A stretch of 64,000 nt of DNA from JBGTSJ01 sp041940305 (GTDB taxonomy: Bacteria; Planctomycetota; Planctomycetia; Planctomycetales; Planctomycetaceae). The stretch lies in contig JBGTSJ010000008.1 of the NCBI GenBank assembly GCA_041940305.1, forward strand, positions 1-64,000. Direction: 5' to 3'. Position 1 is the stretch's first letter. Each line of letters starts with the position of its first letter. Below are positions 24,700-33,330 of the stretch, one piece after another. Position numbers and translations under genes: made by a program. The notes below the pieces were generated by a model. The model saw only the letters and a list, made by a program, of their open reading frames with translations. It was not told the DNA's origin and did no database searches.

Positions 24700-25284
24700 T
24701 TACTTGGCCGCGACGGGCGCTTCCATGTCGAGTAGCTTGCAGATCGCATCGATCAGGTGTTCGACTTCGAACGGCTTCTGGATGAAGTCGTTGGCGCCGG
24801 CTGCCTTGAGTTCGTCGATCTTGTCCGCCTCGACCATGCCGCTGATACAGACGACCTTCACGTCGTCGAGCGTGGAGTCGCTGCGGATCCGCTGGCAGAC
24901 TTCCTTGCCGTTGATGTCGGGGAGCATGACGTCGAGGATGATGACGTCCGGACGGTACTCCTTGACGATCATGCCGGCGTCAAAGCCGTTGTTGGCAGTG
25001 CGGATCTCGAAACGCCCGTCATTCTCGAGGGCGTCCCGGATCAGTTCGACGAGTTCGACGTCGTCGTCAACCACGACAGCCTTGCGCTTGCCGCTTTCAA
25101 GGGCATCGGTGGGGATGCCGTTCTCCTTCATGAAGCGGTAGAGGATGTCGCGGGGGATGCGGCGGAAGCGGGAACCCGGAACGCGGAATCCTTTCAACTG
25201 TCCGGAGTCGAAGCAACGGATGATGGTTTGCTGACTGACCTTGCAGATTTTGGCGGCCTCGCCGGTCGTGAAGACGGTTTTCAT
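24700..25284 (-). CDS. Response regulator with N-terminal excisionase-type HTH and C-terminal REC
   Basis: A 194-residue protein. Residues 1-60 are a MerR/excisionase-like DNA-binding helix-turn-helix (FTTGEAAKICKVSQQTIIRCFDSGQLKGFRV, given here as its start and end), and residues 68-185 a receiver domain. The acidic triad is VVDDD, the phosphoacceptor is in VIILDVMLPDINGKEV, and the switch lysine is in FIQKPF. This order, DNA binding first and receiver last, is the reverse of most response regulators and recurs in planctomycetes. It precedes the histidine kinase in the same direction and presumably receives phosphate from it. Its targets are unknown. Confidence 0.88.
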   Translation of the reverse strand: MKTVFTTGEAAKICKVSQQTIIRCFDSGQLKGFRVPGSRFRRIPRDILYRFMKENGIPTDALESGKRKAVVVDDDVELVELIRDALENDGRFEIRTANNGFDAGMIVKEYRPDVIILDVMLPDINGKEVCQRIRSDSTLDDVKVVCISGMVEADKIDELKAAGANDFIQKPFEVEHLIDAICKLLDMEAPVAAK

Positions 25285-25767
25285 GATGGGCTGTCTATCC
25301 CTCGAACAGGCCCCTGTGGACCATCAGGGGCAAAGCACCGGAACCTCCGTGGTCGGGAAACCCAGAGAGAATTGGAGCGTCCGGGCGACGCAGGACTCAT
25401 TGACCACGGCATCCATACCGCGAGGGAAAAATGAGTCGCGTGCGATGCAAATCGGATGGGCGCTAAATCCCGGAACTTGGTGCAACCTCCGGTAATACCG
25501 AGCTTACCGGGGTTATCACGCAATCCGATTGTATCCATTCCCCGGAATCGGTCAACAGGGGTTTATCGCGTGTACTTGCCCTGTTGTCGCAGACTGCGCA
25601 GAGGTTTGACGCAAAGGCGGAGAGACGCGAAGACGCGCAAAGAGGGGGGAGATCAAAGGATGAGCGGAACGTAGACCATCCGCCTTGAAATGCCGGGCAC
25701 GCGCGAGCTGATTCTCCTGTCCTTCCTGCTTTGCGCTTCTTTGCGCCCTCGGCGTCTTTGCGTCAGA
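25285..25767. other. Intergenic region upstream of the response regulator
   Basis: About 480 bases between two leftward genes. The right part holds the inverted repeat at 25607-25765. The left 300 bases should carry the response-regulator promoter, but I cannot single one out. I see no gene. Confidence 0.5.
25607..25765. repeat. Inverted repeat of the purine-rich family after mnmG
   Basis: The left arm at 25607-25643 begins TGACGCAAAGGCGGAGAGAC. The right arm at 25729-25765 gives, in reverse complement, TGACGCAAAGACGCCGAGGG and then GCAAAGAAGCGCAAAG. The arms match well at the outer ends and loosely inside. It begins three bases beyond the mnmG stop codon. Confidence 0.7.
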
Positions 25768-27630
25768 TCATGAAGCCGCGCGTCCCGGCTGCCTGAGGTA
25801 CAGCATCAGGACGGCGAGGTCGGCGGGGGTGATGCCGCTGATGCGACCGGCCTGGGAGAGATCGCGCGGGCGAACGCGGTTCAGCTTTTCACGGGCTTCC
25901 ATCCGGAGCTGCGGCACGGCGAGATAGTCGAAGTGGTCGGGGATGCGGACGGCCTGGACCTTCTGCTGCCGCTCAATGTCGCGCTCCTGCATCCGGATGT
26001 AGCCGGCGTACTTGGTTTCGATGACCACCTGGCGGCGGGCGCGGCTGGAGATGTCGAGCGCGGCGAGTTCGGCCGAAAACTCGCAGAGGTGATTCCACTC
26101 GATCTCGGGACGGCGGAGCCACTCTTCGAGAGTCTGGCCCTCGTGGCGAGTGCTGCGCAAGAGGGCGAAGGCACGATCGAGTTCGTGGCTGTAGGCGTGG
26201 AAGGCGGCGCAACGGGGCCCGTCGGCGAGACCGATCCGTTCGCCGATCGGAGTGAGGCGGCGGTCGGCGTTGTCGTGGCGGAGAAGCAGCCGGTACTCGG
26301 CACGGGACGTGAACATGCGATAGGGCTCATCCACGCCCTTGGTCACCAGGTCGTCGATGAGGACGCCGAGGAAGGCCTGGCTGCGGTCCAGGATGAGGGG
26401 AGGCTCGCTGCGGAGGGCCAGGGCGGCATTGATGCCGGCGAGCAGTCCCTGGCCGGCGGCCTCTTCGTAGCCGGTCGTGCCGTTGATCTGGCCGGCGAAG
26501 TACAGTCCGGCGACGGCCTTGGTTTCGAGAGTGGGCTTCAGCTGCGTCGGCGGCGCGAAGTCGTACTCGACCGCATAACCGTAGCGTATGATGTCGGCGC
26601 GCTCGAGGCCGCGGATGCCGTGGATGAGTCCGTCCTGCACGTCGCGCGGCAGGCTGGTGGAGATGCCGTTGCAGTAGACTTCGAGCGTGTTGCGGCCTTC
26701 GGGTTCGAGAAAGATCTGGTGCGAGGTCTTGTCGGCAAAGCGGACGACCTTGTCTTCGATGGATGGGCAGTAGCGCGGGCCGCGCGACTCGATCTGGCCG
26801 GAGTACATCGGTGCGCGATGCAGGTTCGCACGAATCAGATCGTGGACGGCAGAGCTGGTCTCGGTCAGCCAGCAGGAGAGTTGCGGCTGCGCGATGCGGT
26901 CGTTGAGAAACGAGAAAGGCTGCGGATCATCGTCGCCGGGCTGCTCATCGAGGGCCGCATAGTCGATGCTGCGCCCGTTGAGCCGGGCCGGAGTGCCGGT
27001 CTTGAAGCGGTCGAGCTGGAAGCCGAGGCGGCGGAGGGACTCGGACAAAGTCCCGGTGGTGCCTTCGCCGGCCCGGCCTCCGGCCGACTTCGCCTCTCCG
27101 GTATGCATCACCGCCTGGAGGAACGTGCCGGTGGTGAGAATGACGGCGCGGGCGCGGTAAGTCGTCCCACCGCGGACGCGGACGCCGGAGATGGAGCGAT
27201 GGTCGATGGACGATGGTCGATGGATCGATGCGGTCGCCGGTCCATCGACCAGCAGTTCCTCGACCATCTCCTGTCGCAACGACAGGTTCTCCTGCTGTTC
27301 GACGACGTGCTTCATGCGGAACTGGTAGGCCTTCTTGTCCGCCTGGGCACGAGGAGAGTGCATGGCGGGGCCTTTGCCGCGGTTGAGCATGCGGAACTGG
27401 ATGCCGGTCTCATCGATGCAGCGGCCCATCTCGCCGCCGATGGCGTCGATCTCGCGGACGATCTGGCCCTTGGCGACGCCGCCGATGGCGGGGTTGCAGC
27501 TCATCTGGCCGACGGTATCGCAGTTCATGGTGAGCAGCGCGGTGCGCGCGCCGATCCGGGCGGCGGCGAGGGCCGCCTCGATGCCGGCGTGTCCGGCGCC
27601 GATCACGAGGATGTCGAAGTCGTGGTTCAT
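25768..27630 (-). CDS. mnmG: tRNA uridine-5-carboxymethylaminomethyl modification enzyme MnmG
   Basis: A 620-residue FAD protein that, with MnmE, installs carboxymethylaminomethyl groups on the wobble uridine of several tRNAs. The FAD-binding start is DILVIGAGHAGIEAALAAAR. The family signatures MSCNPAIGGVAKGQIVREID and GPAMHSPRAQADK are present, as are GQINGTTGYEEAAGQGLLAG and the C-terminal MnmE-contact region (SGITPADLAVLMLYL). Length matches the roughly 629 residues of E. coli MnmG. A repeat of GGTCGATGGACGATGG-like bases near 27200 codes for a short variable stretch (VDGPATASIHRPSSIDH). No mnmE lies in the window. Confidence 0.96.
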   Translation of the reverse strand: MNHDFDILVIGAGHAGIEAALAAARIGARTALLTMNCDTVGQMSCNPAIGGVAKGQIVREIDAIGGEMGRCIDETGIQFRMLNRGKGPAMHSPRAQADKKAYQFRMKHVVEQQENLSLRQEMVEELLVDGPATASIHRPSSIDHRSISGVRVRGGTTYRARAVILTTGTFLQAVMHTGEAKSAGGRAGEGTTGTLSESLRRLGFQLDRFKTGTPARLNGRSIDYAALDEQPGDDDPQPFSFLNDRIAQPQLSCWLTETSSAVHDLIRANLHRAPMYSGQIESRGPRYCPSIEDKVVRFADKTSHQIFLEPEGRNTLEVYCNGISTSLPRDVQDGLIHGIRGLERADIIRYGYAVEYDFAPPTQLKPTLETKAVAGLYFAGQINGTTGYEEAAGQGLLAGINAALALRSEPPLILDRSQAFLGVLIDDLVTKGVDEPYRMFTSRAEYRLLLRHDNADRRLTPIGERIGLADGPRCAAFHAYSHELDRAFALLRSTRHEGQTLEEWLRRPEIEWNHLCEFSAELAALDISSRARRQVVIETKYAGYIRMQERDIERQQKVQAVRIPDHFDYLAVPQLRMEAREKLNRVRPRDLSQAGRISGITPADLAVLMLYLRQPGRAAS

Positions 27631-27701
27631 ACAGAGATTGTAGCAGGCGGGCTGTGCGTTTGGTTTTGGCCGAAAGGGCGAGCGTCAAGTATCGGCGGGG
27701 G

Positions 27702-28571
27702 CTACGAACCGGGATGATTGCGCAAGGCTGCGTCCAGCCAGGCGTCATCGACGAACCGGCGAAGGAGCCAGCGGAGCGTGTGCTCGATGCGCTGCTCGGT
27801 CTGGGCACGACGCTCGCCGTCGGCATCGGGATCCCAGGCGAACCCTGAACTGTGGAGCCGCGCGGCCCAGTCCTCCTGTTGCGCCCGCTCGTTGACCCGC
27901 TGCAGGACCCGGACCGCCCAGACGATTCCGTAGGCGTTTCGGAACGCGAGCCAGATCTGGTCGAACCTGTTACGGACTGGCGGCGAACGCCGGCCGATGA
28001 GCCACGCGATCGCGACGGCGCCGGCCCAGCAACCGAACGCGGCCAGCCTGACGGGCGGACTTCCGAGAGCATCGTTCTCCCACTCCGTCACCGGAGCCGC
28101 GAGTAGAAACTCGCCGACTGCGTACAGCGCAGTGGGCAGCCAGAATCGCGTTCCCAGATAGTTTCCGCAGGCCATGGCGAGGGCGAGCAGGAAACCGAGG
28201 AAGGGAGGTAGGTCGATGCGCGCGCTCTCCGCAGGGGTCTTCAGCAGAGCGGTCGCCAGCGGCCAGAGCAGGACGGCAATGAGGGGCAGCACGACGAACC
28301 AGTTCCAGGCTGCTGCTCCGGGACGCCGCGCGCCCAGCACGGCGATGAGAGGGCAGAGTCCGAGTACGGCGACGGCATACCAGGCAGCAGCGGAGGCCGC
28401 GGCCGACGCCATGTCGAGCACGTGGCAGGTCGCCGTCATCGCGAAGGCGGTCGAGGCGGCGAGGGCCCACATCCAGGCGGAGAGCAGCGTCGTGCGGCGA
28501 AACGCGGCGCCGCTCAATACGAGCAGCACGAGCGGCAGCACGATCATCAGGATCTGCAGGATCTGCATCAT
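27702..28571 (-). CDS. Polytopic membrane protein of unknown function
   Basis: About 289 residues with seven or so hydrophobic segments over residues 1-200 (for example ILMIVLPLVLLVLSGAAF and AAWYAVAVLGLCPLIAVLG). A cytoplasmic-looking, charged C-terminal tail of about 80 residues follows (IWLAFRNAYGIVWAVRVLQR, then HSSGFAWDP). The tail is the most family-like part, but I do not recognise it. The double ATG at 28571/28568 is used; a GTG at 28577 is in frame. It lies 70 bases upstream of mnmG in the same direction and could share its transcript. Confidence 0.65.
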   Translation of the reverse strand: MMQILQILMIVLPLVLLVLSGAAFRRTTLLSAWMWALAASTAFAMTATCHVLDMASAAASAAAWYAVAVLGLCPLIAVLGARRPGAAAWNWFVVLPLIAVLLWPLATALLKTPAESARIDLPPFLGFLLALAMACGNYLGTRFWLPTALYAVGEFLLAAPVTEWENDALGSPPVRLAAFGCWAGAVAIAWLIGRRSPPVRNRFDQIWLAFRNAYGIVWAVRVLQRVNERAQQEDWAARLHSSGFAWDPDADGERRAQTEQRIEHTLRWLLRRFVDDAWLDAALRNHPGS

Positions 28572-28577
28572 CGGCAC

Positions 28578-28964
28578 AGTTTACCAGTGTTGAGCCGAGT
28601 CGCGACGTTGCCGTCCCGCGTTGGCACGTGCCGAGGTCCTGATCGTGCCACGCTCGCGCCCGCCGCGGGACTCGTCCGTCGGAACCAAATGGCCGCCAGC
28701 CTGAATCGCGGAGACTGCGAGTCGGCCGCCAACGAAGTGCGTTGCAATCGTCACAATCGCGCCGTTCACCACGTCGGACGGCGGCCGGACGGAATTCGGG
28801 TTCATTGCCGCAGCTTGACCGGCCGGTGATGCCGAAACCGTAAGCAGGTGGACCCCGTGTCGTGTGTGTGGCGACTTCCCCCGTTTCAGGGTCGATGACC
28901 GGCCGCTGGGCGCGTGCGTGAAGCACCTCACGTTTCAACCCGTAAAGAGTCAGGAGATTTCAAG
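28578..28964. other. Intergenic region with no recognised feature
   Basis: Between divergent genes. The only clear element is AGGAGAT at 28951-28957, the ribosome site of the Cys-rich protein. I see no hairpin, repeat or convincing reading frame. Confidence 0.45.
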
Positions 28965-29555
28965 ATGAAGTGGACGACTTTGACCGCCGCCCTGGCGATC
29001 GCGTTCAGCGCTGCAACCGCGAACGCCGGTCTGTTCGGGCACCACAAGAATGACGCCTGTTGCGCCCCGGCCCCCAGCTGCTGCGCTCCTGCCGGACCGA
29101 CCTGTGCGGCTCCGTGCGGCCCCGCGTGTGCTCCTGAGTGCGCCGCTCCCTGCCAGCAGTCCTGCGCTCCGGCTTGCGCTCCCGCCTGCTGCGCCCCGGC
29201 CGCTCCGGCCTGTGCGCCGGCTTGTGCCGCTCCTTGCGGCCCGGCCTGCGATCCCGGTTGCGCCGCTCCGTGCGGCCCGGCCTGCGACCCCGGTTGCGCC
29301 GCTCCGTGCGGCCCGGCCTGTGCTCCGGCCTGCTGCGCTCCCGCGCCGAACGCCTGCTGCGCTCCTGTGAGCAGCGGCCACTGCGGCAGCGGCGGCGGAA
29401 TGTTCGGCTGGTTCAAGAAGCTCTGCGGTCGCGGCCACGGCGGCTGCGGTCACAGCAGCTGCTGTGCTCCGGCCCCGAGCTGCTGCGCTCCGGCCACCTG
29501 CGCCGCTCCTTGCGGCCCGGCGACCTGCGCTGCTCCGTGCGGTGCGTGCAACTAA
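28965..29555 (+). CDS. Secreted Cys/Pro/Ala-rich repeat protein
   Basis: A 196-residue exported protein. A signal peptide (MKWTTLTAALAIAFSAATANA) is followed by GLFGHHKNDACC and then a region built of short Cys-rich units such as CAAPCGPACDPG and CCAPAPSCCAP, with 39 cysteines in all. A glycine/histidine-rich island (GHCGSGGGMFGWFKKLCGRGHGG) interrupts the units near residues 143-166. ATG 28965 has AGGAG upstream at the right distance. The composition suggests a disulfide-linked cell-surface or matrix protein, or metal binding. It ends before two hairpins. I know no defined family. Confidence 0.8.
   Translation: MKWTTLTAALAIAFSAATANAGLFGHHKNDACCAPAPSCCAPAGPTCAAPCGPACAPECAAPCQQSCAPACAPACCAPAAPACAPACAAPCGPACDPGCAAPCGPACDPGCAAPCGPACAPACCAPAPNACCAPVSSGHCGSGGGMFGWFKKLCGRGHGGCGHSSCCAPAPSCCAPATCAAPCGPATCAAPCGACN
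29229..29336 (+). repeat. 36-bp tandem repeat coding for CAAPCGPACDPG-type units
   Basis: About three consecutive 36-base units (GCTCCGTGCGGCCCGGCCTG, then CGACCCCGGTTGCGCC) differ at only a few positions. They suggest recent expansion within the Cys-rich gene. Confidence 0.75.
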
Positions 29556-29609
29556 GTGAAACTCGCCCGCTCGGCGGGGTTGACCGCGGAAGCGAATCCC
29601 CTCAACGGA

Positions 29610-29733
29610 CCGCTTCCGGAGACGTGAGGACTCCCCGGGGAGAGCGACCCTCTCCCCGGGATCTCACGACAACCTGCTGAGCGGTGATCGGAACTCAAGA
29701 ACGTCCGCGGCAACGTGCCTGCGGACGTTTTTT
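29610..29733 (+). terminator. Two hairpins after the Cys-rich gene; the second is a canonical terminator
   Basis: CCCGGGGAGAG and CTCTCCCCGGG near 29635-29661 form an 11-bp stem without a T-tract. Further on, AACGTCCGC at 29700-29708 pairs with 29721-29729 and is followed by TTTTTT at 29728-29733, a textbook intrinsic terminator for the rightward transcript. Confidence 0.85.
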
Positions 29734-29745
29734 CGTTGGTGGTCA

Positions 29746-30648
29746 TCAATCGACGACCCGGGTTCCTTCGTACTGGGTCAGCTCGTGGAACAGTTGTGAC
29801 AGGCGGGACGTGACCGGGCCCGGGCGTCCTTCGCCGATCGCACGGCCATCGACGCGGACCACCGGGGCCAATTCTCCCATTGTTCCGGTGCAGAACGCTT
29901 CGTCCGCACGGTAGAGTTCCGCCTGCGTGAAGTCCCGCTCGGCTGCTGGAATGCCATTGTCGCGGCATAGCTCGAGCACCGTCGCCCGGGTGATGCCTTC
30001 GGGGCATGCGACGAGCCGGCTCGTCACCAACGTGCCACCAGTCACGCAGAAGAGGTGGGTGGCGTTCGTCTCAGCGATAAAGCCCCTCTGGTCGAGCATC
30101 AGCGCGTCGTCGGCGCCGGCGGCGTTCGCCTCGATCTTCGCGAGGATCGACTGGATCAGGTTGTTGTGATGGATCCTGGGATCGAGACAGTCCGGGGGAA
30201 ACCGGCGAATGCTCGAGGTCATCAGCGTGAGGCCGGACTTGTCGTAGACCGGCGGCTTGAATTCGGCGAGGACGATCAGTGTCGGGCCGGCCTGATTCAG
30301 CCTCGGGTCCATGCCGGAGGTGATCTTCACGCCGCGGGTGAGCGTGAGGCGGATATGCACGCCGTCCCGCATGTTGTTGGCGGCGAGCGTCCGTTTGATT
30401 TCGGCCGTGATCTGGTCATGTGAGGGGATGGATGCGAACGCCAGCGCCTGCGCGGAGTGCCGCAGCCGGTCGAGGTGCTCCGTCAGTTTGAAGATGCGGC
30501 CGTCGTAGAGCCGCAGCCCCTCCCAGACGGCGTCCCCCCCCTGCACAACGGAATCGAACGGGCTGATGCGTGCTTCGTCCCGGTGCGAGAGCACGCCGCT
30601 CACGTTGACGATCAGATTCCGGTTGCGTTCGTCGAATTTCTGCAGCAT
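29746..30648 (-). CDS. Class IV PLP aminotransferase, branched-chain type
   Basis: A 300-residue fold-type IV PLP enzyme resembling branched-chain aminotransferases and D-amino acid transaminases. Conserved parts are SPFDSVVQGGDAVWEGLRLYDG near residue 30 (given as the edges of the motif), RLRHSAQAL, the PLP lysine in NLIQSILAKIEA, the glutamate in GFIAETNATHLF and EAFCTGTMGELAPVVRVDGR at the C-terminus. It probably exchanges amino groups between glutamate and branched-chain keto acids in the cytoplasm. A substrate assignment beyond class IV is not secure. It stands alone and converges with the Cys-rich gene. Confidence 0.9.
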   Translation of the reverse strand: MLQKFDERNRNLIVNVSGVLSHRDEARISPFDSVVQGGDAVWEGLRLYDGRIFKLTEHLDRLRHSAQALAFASIPSHDQITAEIKRTLAANNMRDGVHIRLTLTRGVKITSGMDPRLNQAGPTLIVLAEFKPPVYDKSGLTLMTSSIRRFPPDCLDPRIHHNNLIQSILAKIEANAAGADDALMLDQRGFIAETNATHLFCVTGGTLVTSRLVACPEGITRATVLELCRDNGIPAAERDFTQAELYRADEAFCTGTMGELAPVVRVDGRAIGEGRPGPVTSRLSQLFHELTQYEGTRVVD

Positions 30649-30701
30649 GGTCAGTCGCCTACCAGAGTTCTTTCAAGCGTGCGTTTGAGTTCAACGCCCA
30701 G

Positions 30702-30738
30702 CGACGTTCGGCCGTCGCTGGCGCGTCGGGCTAGAATG
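30702..30738 (+). repeat. Dispersed ~37-bp element, copy 2
   Basis: CGACGTTCGGCCGTCGCTGG, then CGCGTCGGGCTAGAATG. It lies in the short gap between the aminotransferase and EamA genes. Confidence 0.8.
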
Positions 30739-30748
30739 CGGCAGCGCT

Positions 30749-31693
30749 TCAATCAGGGGACTGATGCGGCTCCGACACAGTGACGGGAATCGGGGGGGCG
30801 GCCTGTTCGAGCGCTTGTGTCTGGGGGGTTGTCCGCGGTGCAAAGACGGTGTATCGCAGGACCAATCCGGTCACAATCAGTCCTCCTCCGAGCCAGGTCG
30901 AAGCGGGCGCGAGTTCGCCGACAAACACGAGCACCCAGAGCGGATTGAGGACCGCTTCGATGATCGTGAGCAGCGCCGCTTCATGGGCCGATACGCCGCG
31001 CACCGCGCGGGCGAACAGCACGTACGGGATCGCCATTTGAATGACGCCGAACGCCGCGATCACCCCCCACTGACCGGCATCGAGCGGCACATCCATACTC
31101 CACACCCAGGGGAGCAGCGCGAGACCGCCGATGATGTTGTTGACGAAAACCAGCCAGAACGGGTCCTCCTCTCTCAGACCGCGCAATCCGACGACGACGC
31201 CGGCGTAGGCGAGACCGCTTGCCAGCCCCAGCAGATTGCCGATAGCGTGAGAACCTGACCACTCTGCGACCACGATGCAAAGGATCCCGGTGACGGCCAG
31301 GGCGAGCGCCACCAGGTCGCCACGGTGCACGCGTTCGCGGAGGAGCAGCCATCCGAGCAATACAGCCCACGCGGTCGCCGTGTACTGCAGGAAGATCGCG
31401 GCTGCGGCGGTGGTGCGGGTCATGGCCGAGACGTACAGGCCGTTCATCGCGGCGTAGGAGAGGGCCATCGGCAGCAGGCCGTGCCGCCAGCGGACGCGCC
31501 GCCAATTGACGAAGGGGATGAGGCAGACGGCCGCGAAGAGTGCGCGATAACAGGCCAGGAGCGGGCCGCGGGCGTCGAGGGGGATGCGCTCGATCCAGCC
31601 GTTCTTGGCGAGCACTCCTCCCAGGCTCCATAACAGAGCCGCGGCCAGGAGGAGGGCGCGGCTGGTGCGGAGCGTGGGAGTCGAATCGGCCAT
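30749..31693 (-). CDS. EamA/DMT-family transporter
   Basis: A 314-residue inner-membrane protein with about ten hydrophobic segments arranged as two EamA repeats, typical of drug/metabolite transporters. Recognisable parts are LLWSLGGVLAKNGWIERIPL in the first helix, FLQYTATAWAVLLGWLLLRE in the first repeat, and AALLTIIEAVLNPLWVLVFVGE at the end of the second (given as its edges). The ATG at 31693 gives the expected short polar N-terminus; 31750 is also open. Substrate is not predictable. The glycine-rich C-terminal tail is short and not conserved-looking. Confidence 0.88.
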   Translation of the reverse strand: MADSTPTLRTSRALLLAAALLWSLGGVLAKNGWIERIPLDARGPLLACYRALFAAVCLIPFVNWRRVRWRHGLLPMALSYAAMNGLYVSAMTRTTAAAAIFLQYTATAWAVLLGWLLLRERVHRGDLVALALAVTGILCIVVAEWSGSHAIGNLLGLASGLAYAGVVVGLRGLREEDPFWLVFVNNIIGGLALLPWVWSMDVPLDAGQWGVIAAFGVIQMAIPYVLFARAVRGVSAHEAALLTIIEAVLNPLWVLVFVGELAPASTWLGGGLIVTGLVLRYTVFAPRTTPQTQALEQAAPPIPVTVSEPHQSPD

Positions 31694-31779
31694 TGCTCGT
31701 CCGGTGGGAGAGACGGCCGGTATGGTGACGGCGCGCAAGTCGCGCCGCAATGTCGGAGGACTGGGTTCTTATCGGGTGT

Positions 31780-32472
31780 TTACGACGCCCAGGGAATCAT
31801 GTCGCCGTTTTCGCGAGGGTAGAATAGGAATCCGATCCGGTCGCTGAGACGCGACAGATACTCCAGCTTGAAGGACTGGAGCGGGAGGTCGGCGGGGCGT
31901 GGAACGGCTGTCGGGAATTCGAAGTTGAGCTCCTTCGAGTAGATGCGATCGCCGCGGCCTGAGTCGTCCATTTCGAAGACGTTGACATAGGCTTCGGTGC
32001 GGCCGCGGTACAGATTGGTGCTGTTGCGCTCGTACAGGTCGAACGACGCCAGTTCGATTTCAATGACGTGCGTGGCGTCGAACGCCGCGCCGATCTCCTC
32101 GGCATGCTCCCAGTCGGGGTTCTGATCCTGCCAGGCGCGGACGACATCGGGGCTGATGACCTTGATGCCGCTCTGATGAAGCCGATGGGCGACGGTCATC
32201 GCCACTTCGGAATCCACCTTGGGGTAATCGAGCTTCATGTCGGTCGGCGCGAAGCAGGTGACCGCGACGGTGACCTCGGGGAGATCAAGGGCCTGGCCGG
32301 TCTGCTTGTCGAAGTCGGGCTCGATGGAGGGGCGTCCTCCCAGCAGGAATCCCAGCAGGACAAACTGGGCGCAGCCGGAGAACGTGGACACGCAGCAACA
32401 GGACCAGATGAGGGCCGTCAGCCCGCGCAGCCGCGGCGAGCGCAGGCGGACGAACAGAGGGGCGCGGGGCAT
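31780..32472 (-). CDS. Planctomycete lipoprotein, paralogue of the next gene
   Basis: A 230-residue exported protein with a basic N-terminus, a hydrophobic segment and a lipobox-like STFSGC. After it comes LGGRPSIEPDFDKQTGQALDL and VTVAVTCFAPTDMKLDYPKVD. It shares the order of motifs (hydrophobic turn, GxP, F-x-x-x-TG-x-x-L, VAV-x-C) with the protein encoded at 32533-33243, so the two are likely paralogues. A later segment (GAAFDATHVIEIELASFDLY) looks like the envelope-protein fold seen in TolB-N/CsgG-like proteins, but that is a guess. Function unknown. Confidence 0.7.
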   Translation of the reverse strand: MPRAPLFVRLRSPRLRGLTALIWSCCCVSTFSGCAQFVLLGFLLGGRPSIEPDFDKQTGQALDLPEVTVAVTCFAPTDMKLDYPKVDSEVAMTVAHRLHQSGIKVISPDVVRAWQDQNPDWEHAEEIGAAFDATHVIEIELASFDLYERNSTNLYRGRTEAYVNVFEMDDSGRGDRIYSKELNFEFPTAVPRPADLPLQSFKLEYLSRLSDRIGFLFYPRENGDMIPWAS

Positions 32473-32532
32473 GGAAGGTCCTGGGATCTGGCGGTGACTC
32501 GTCGAGGCCGCTGGAATCGTTAAAGTGGGTGA

Positions 32533-33243
32533 TCAGAATGACTCGCTGGCGCGGATGTCGTAGAAGGTGCGGGCGATGGCGGCGGCCATGGAGTCGACAA
32601 ACTTTTTCTGGAAGACCCGCGTCGACATCTGGTCGGCCATGACGGGCTGCGCGCCGGGGTACTCCGTGTTGAACTCCTGATAGAACACCTGGAGCACGCG
32701 CGGACTCGCGGATCGCTCTACGGCGCGGTCCACCTCGTAGGCGTAGATGATTCCGTTGGCGCGGCCGCGGAACAGATCGGGCGAAGCGTCTTCGGTATGC
32801 GTGCAGCGTTCGACGTCGATGTGCACGATGTAGTTGACGTCCGTCAGGGCGAAGGCGAAGGCATCCTTGTCGAACCGCCCTCCGGCCGATTCCAGGGCGT
32901 TGATGACTTCGTCGGAGGGGGCGACGTTGAGCTCGCGGACTTTCAGTTTGCGGGCGACCTCGTCCTGCAGGTCATGCTGCAGCGTGTCGAATGTGCCGGT
33001 GATCGAGGCCGGCGCCGTGCAGACGACGGCGACCTTCTTCTGTGTTTTCTCCAGCGAGACTCCGGTCCGCTGCTCGAAGGCGGAGGTCATCAGCGGATCG
33101 CCGAAGAAGACCTTCCCCATCATGACGCCGATGTTGATGCAGCCGCTCTGCATCACGACGAGGAGCAGGAGGCCCGTGACCGACAGCCGTCCGAGGCCCG
33201 GGGGGAGAGCGAAAGCAGGATGTGCCGGCGTGGTCCGCGGCAT
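32533..33243 (-). CDS. Planctomycete lipoprotein, first of a paralogous pair
   Basis: A 236-residue predicted lipoprotein with a signal segment ending in LLLVVMQSGC. The mature part has VFFGDPLMTSAFEQRTGVSL and KVAVVCTAPASI, parallel to the neighbour at 31780, and NYIVHIDVERCTHTEDASPD with LFRGRANGIIYAYEVD. It is followed at 60 bases by its paralogue and preceded at 87 bases by a DUF2752 gene, all in the same direction, so the three may form one transcript. Function unknown; it is probably located in the cell envelope. Confidence 0.7.
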   Translation of the reverse strand: MPRTTPAHPAFALPPGLGRLSVTGLLLLVVMQSGCINIGVMMGKVFFGDPLMTSAFEQRTGVSLEKTQKKVAVVCTAPASITGTFDTLQHDLQDEVARKLKVRELNVAPSDEVINALESAGGRFDKDAFAFALTDVNYIVHIDVERCTHTEDASPDLFRGRANGIIYAYEVDRAVERSASPRVLQVFYQEFNTEYPGAQPVMADQMSTRVFQKKFVDSMAAAIARTFYDIRASESF

Positions 33244-33330
33244 CAGGCAATCCTTTGCACGACGCGGGTAGTGATCGATTCAGCCGGGGGCGCGTCCTGC
33301 GCCGTCCGGAGGGTGGGAGGCTGGTCGGAA

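Noticed and set aside
28928..29453. Open frames on the minus strand across the Cys-rich gene
   Set aside because: They are low-complexity mirrors of the repeat; the + strand has a signal peptide, ribosome site and terminator.
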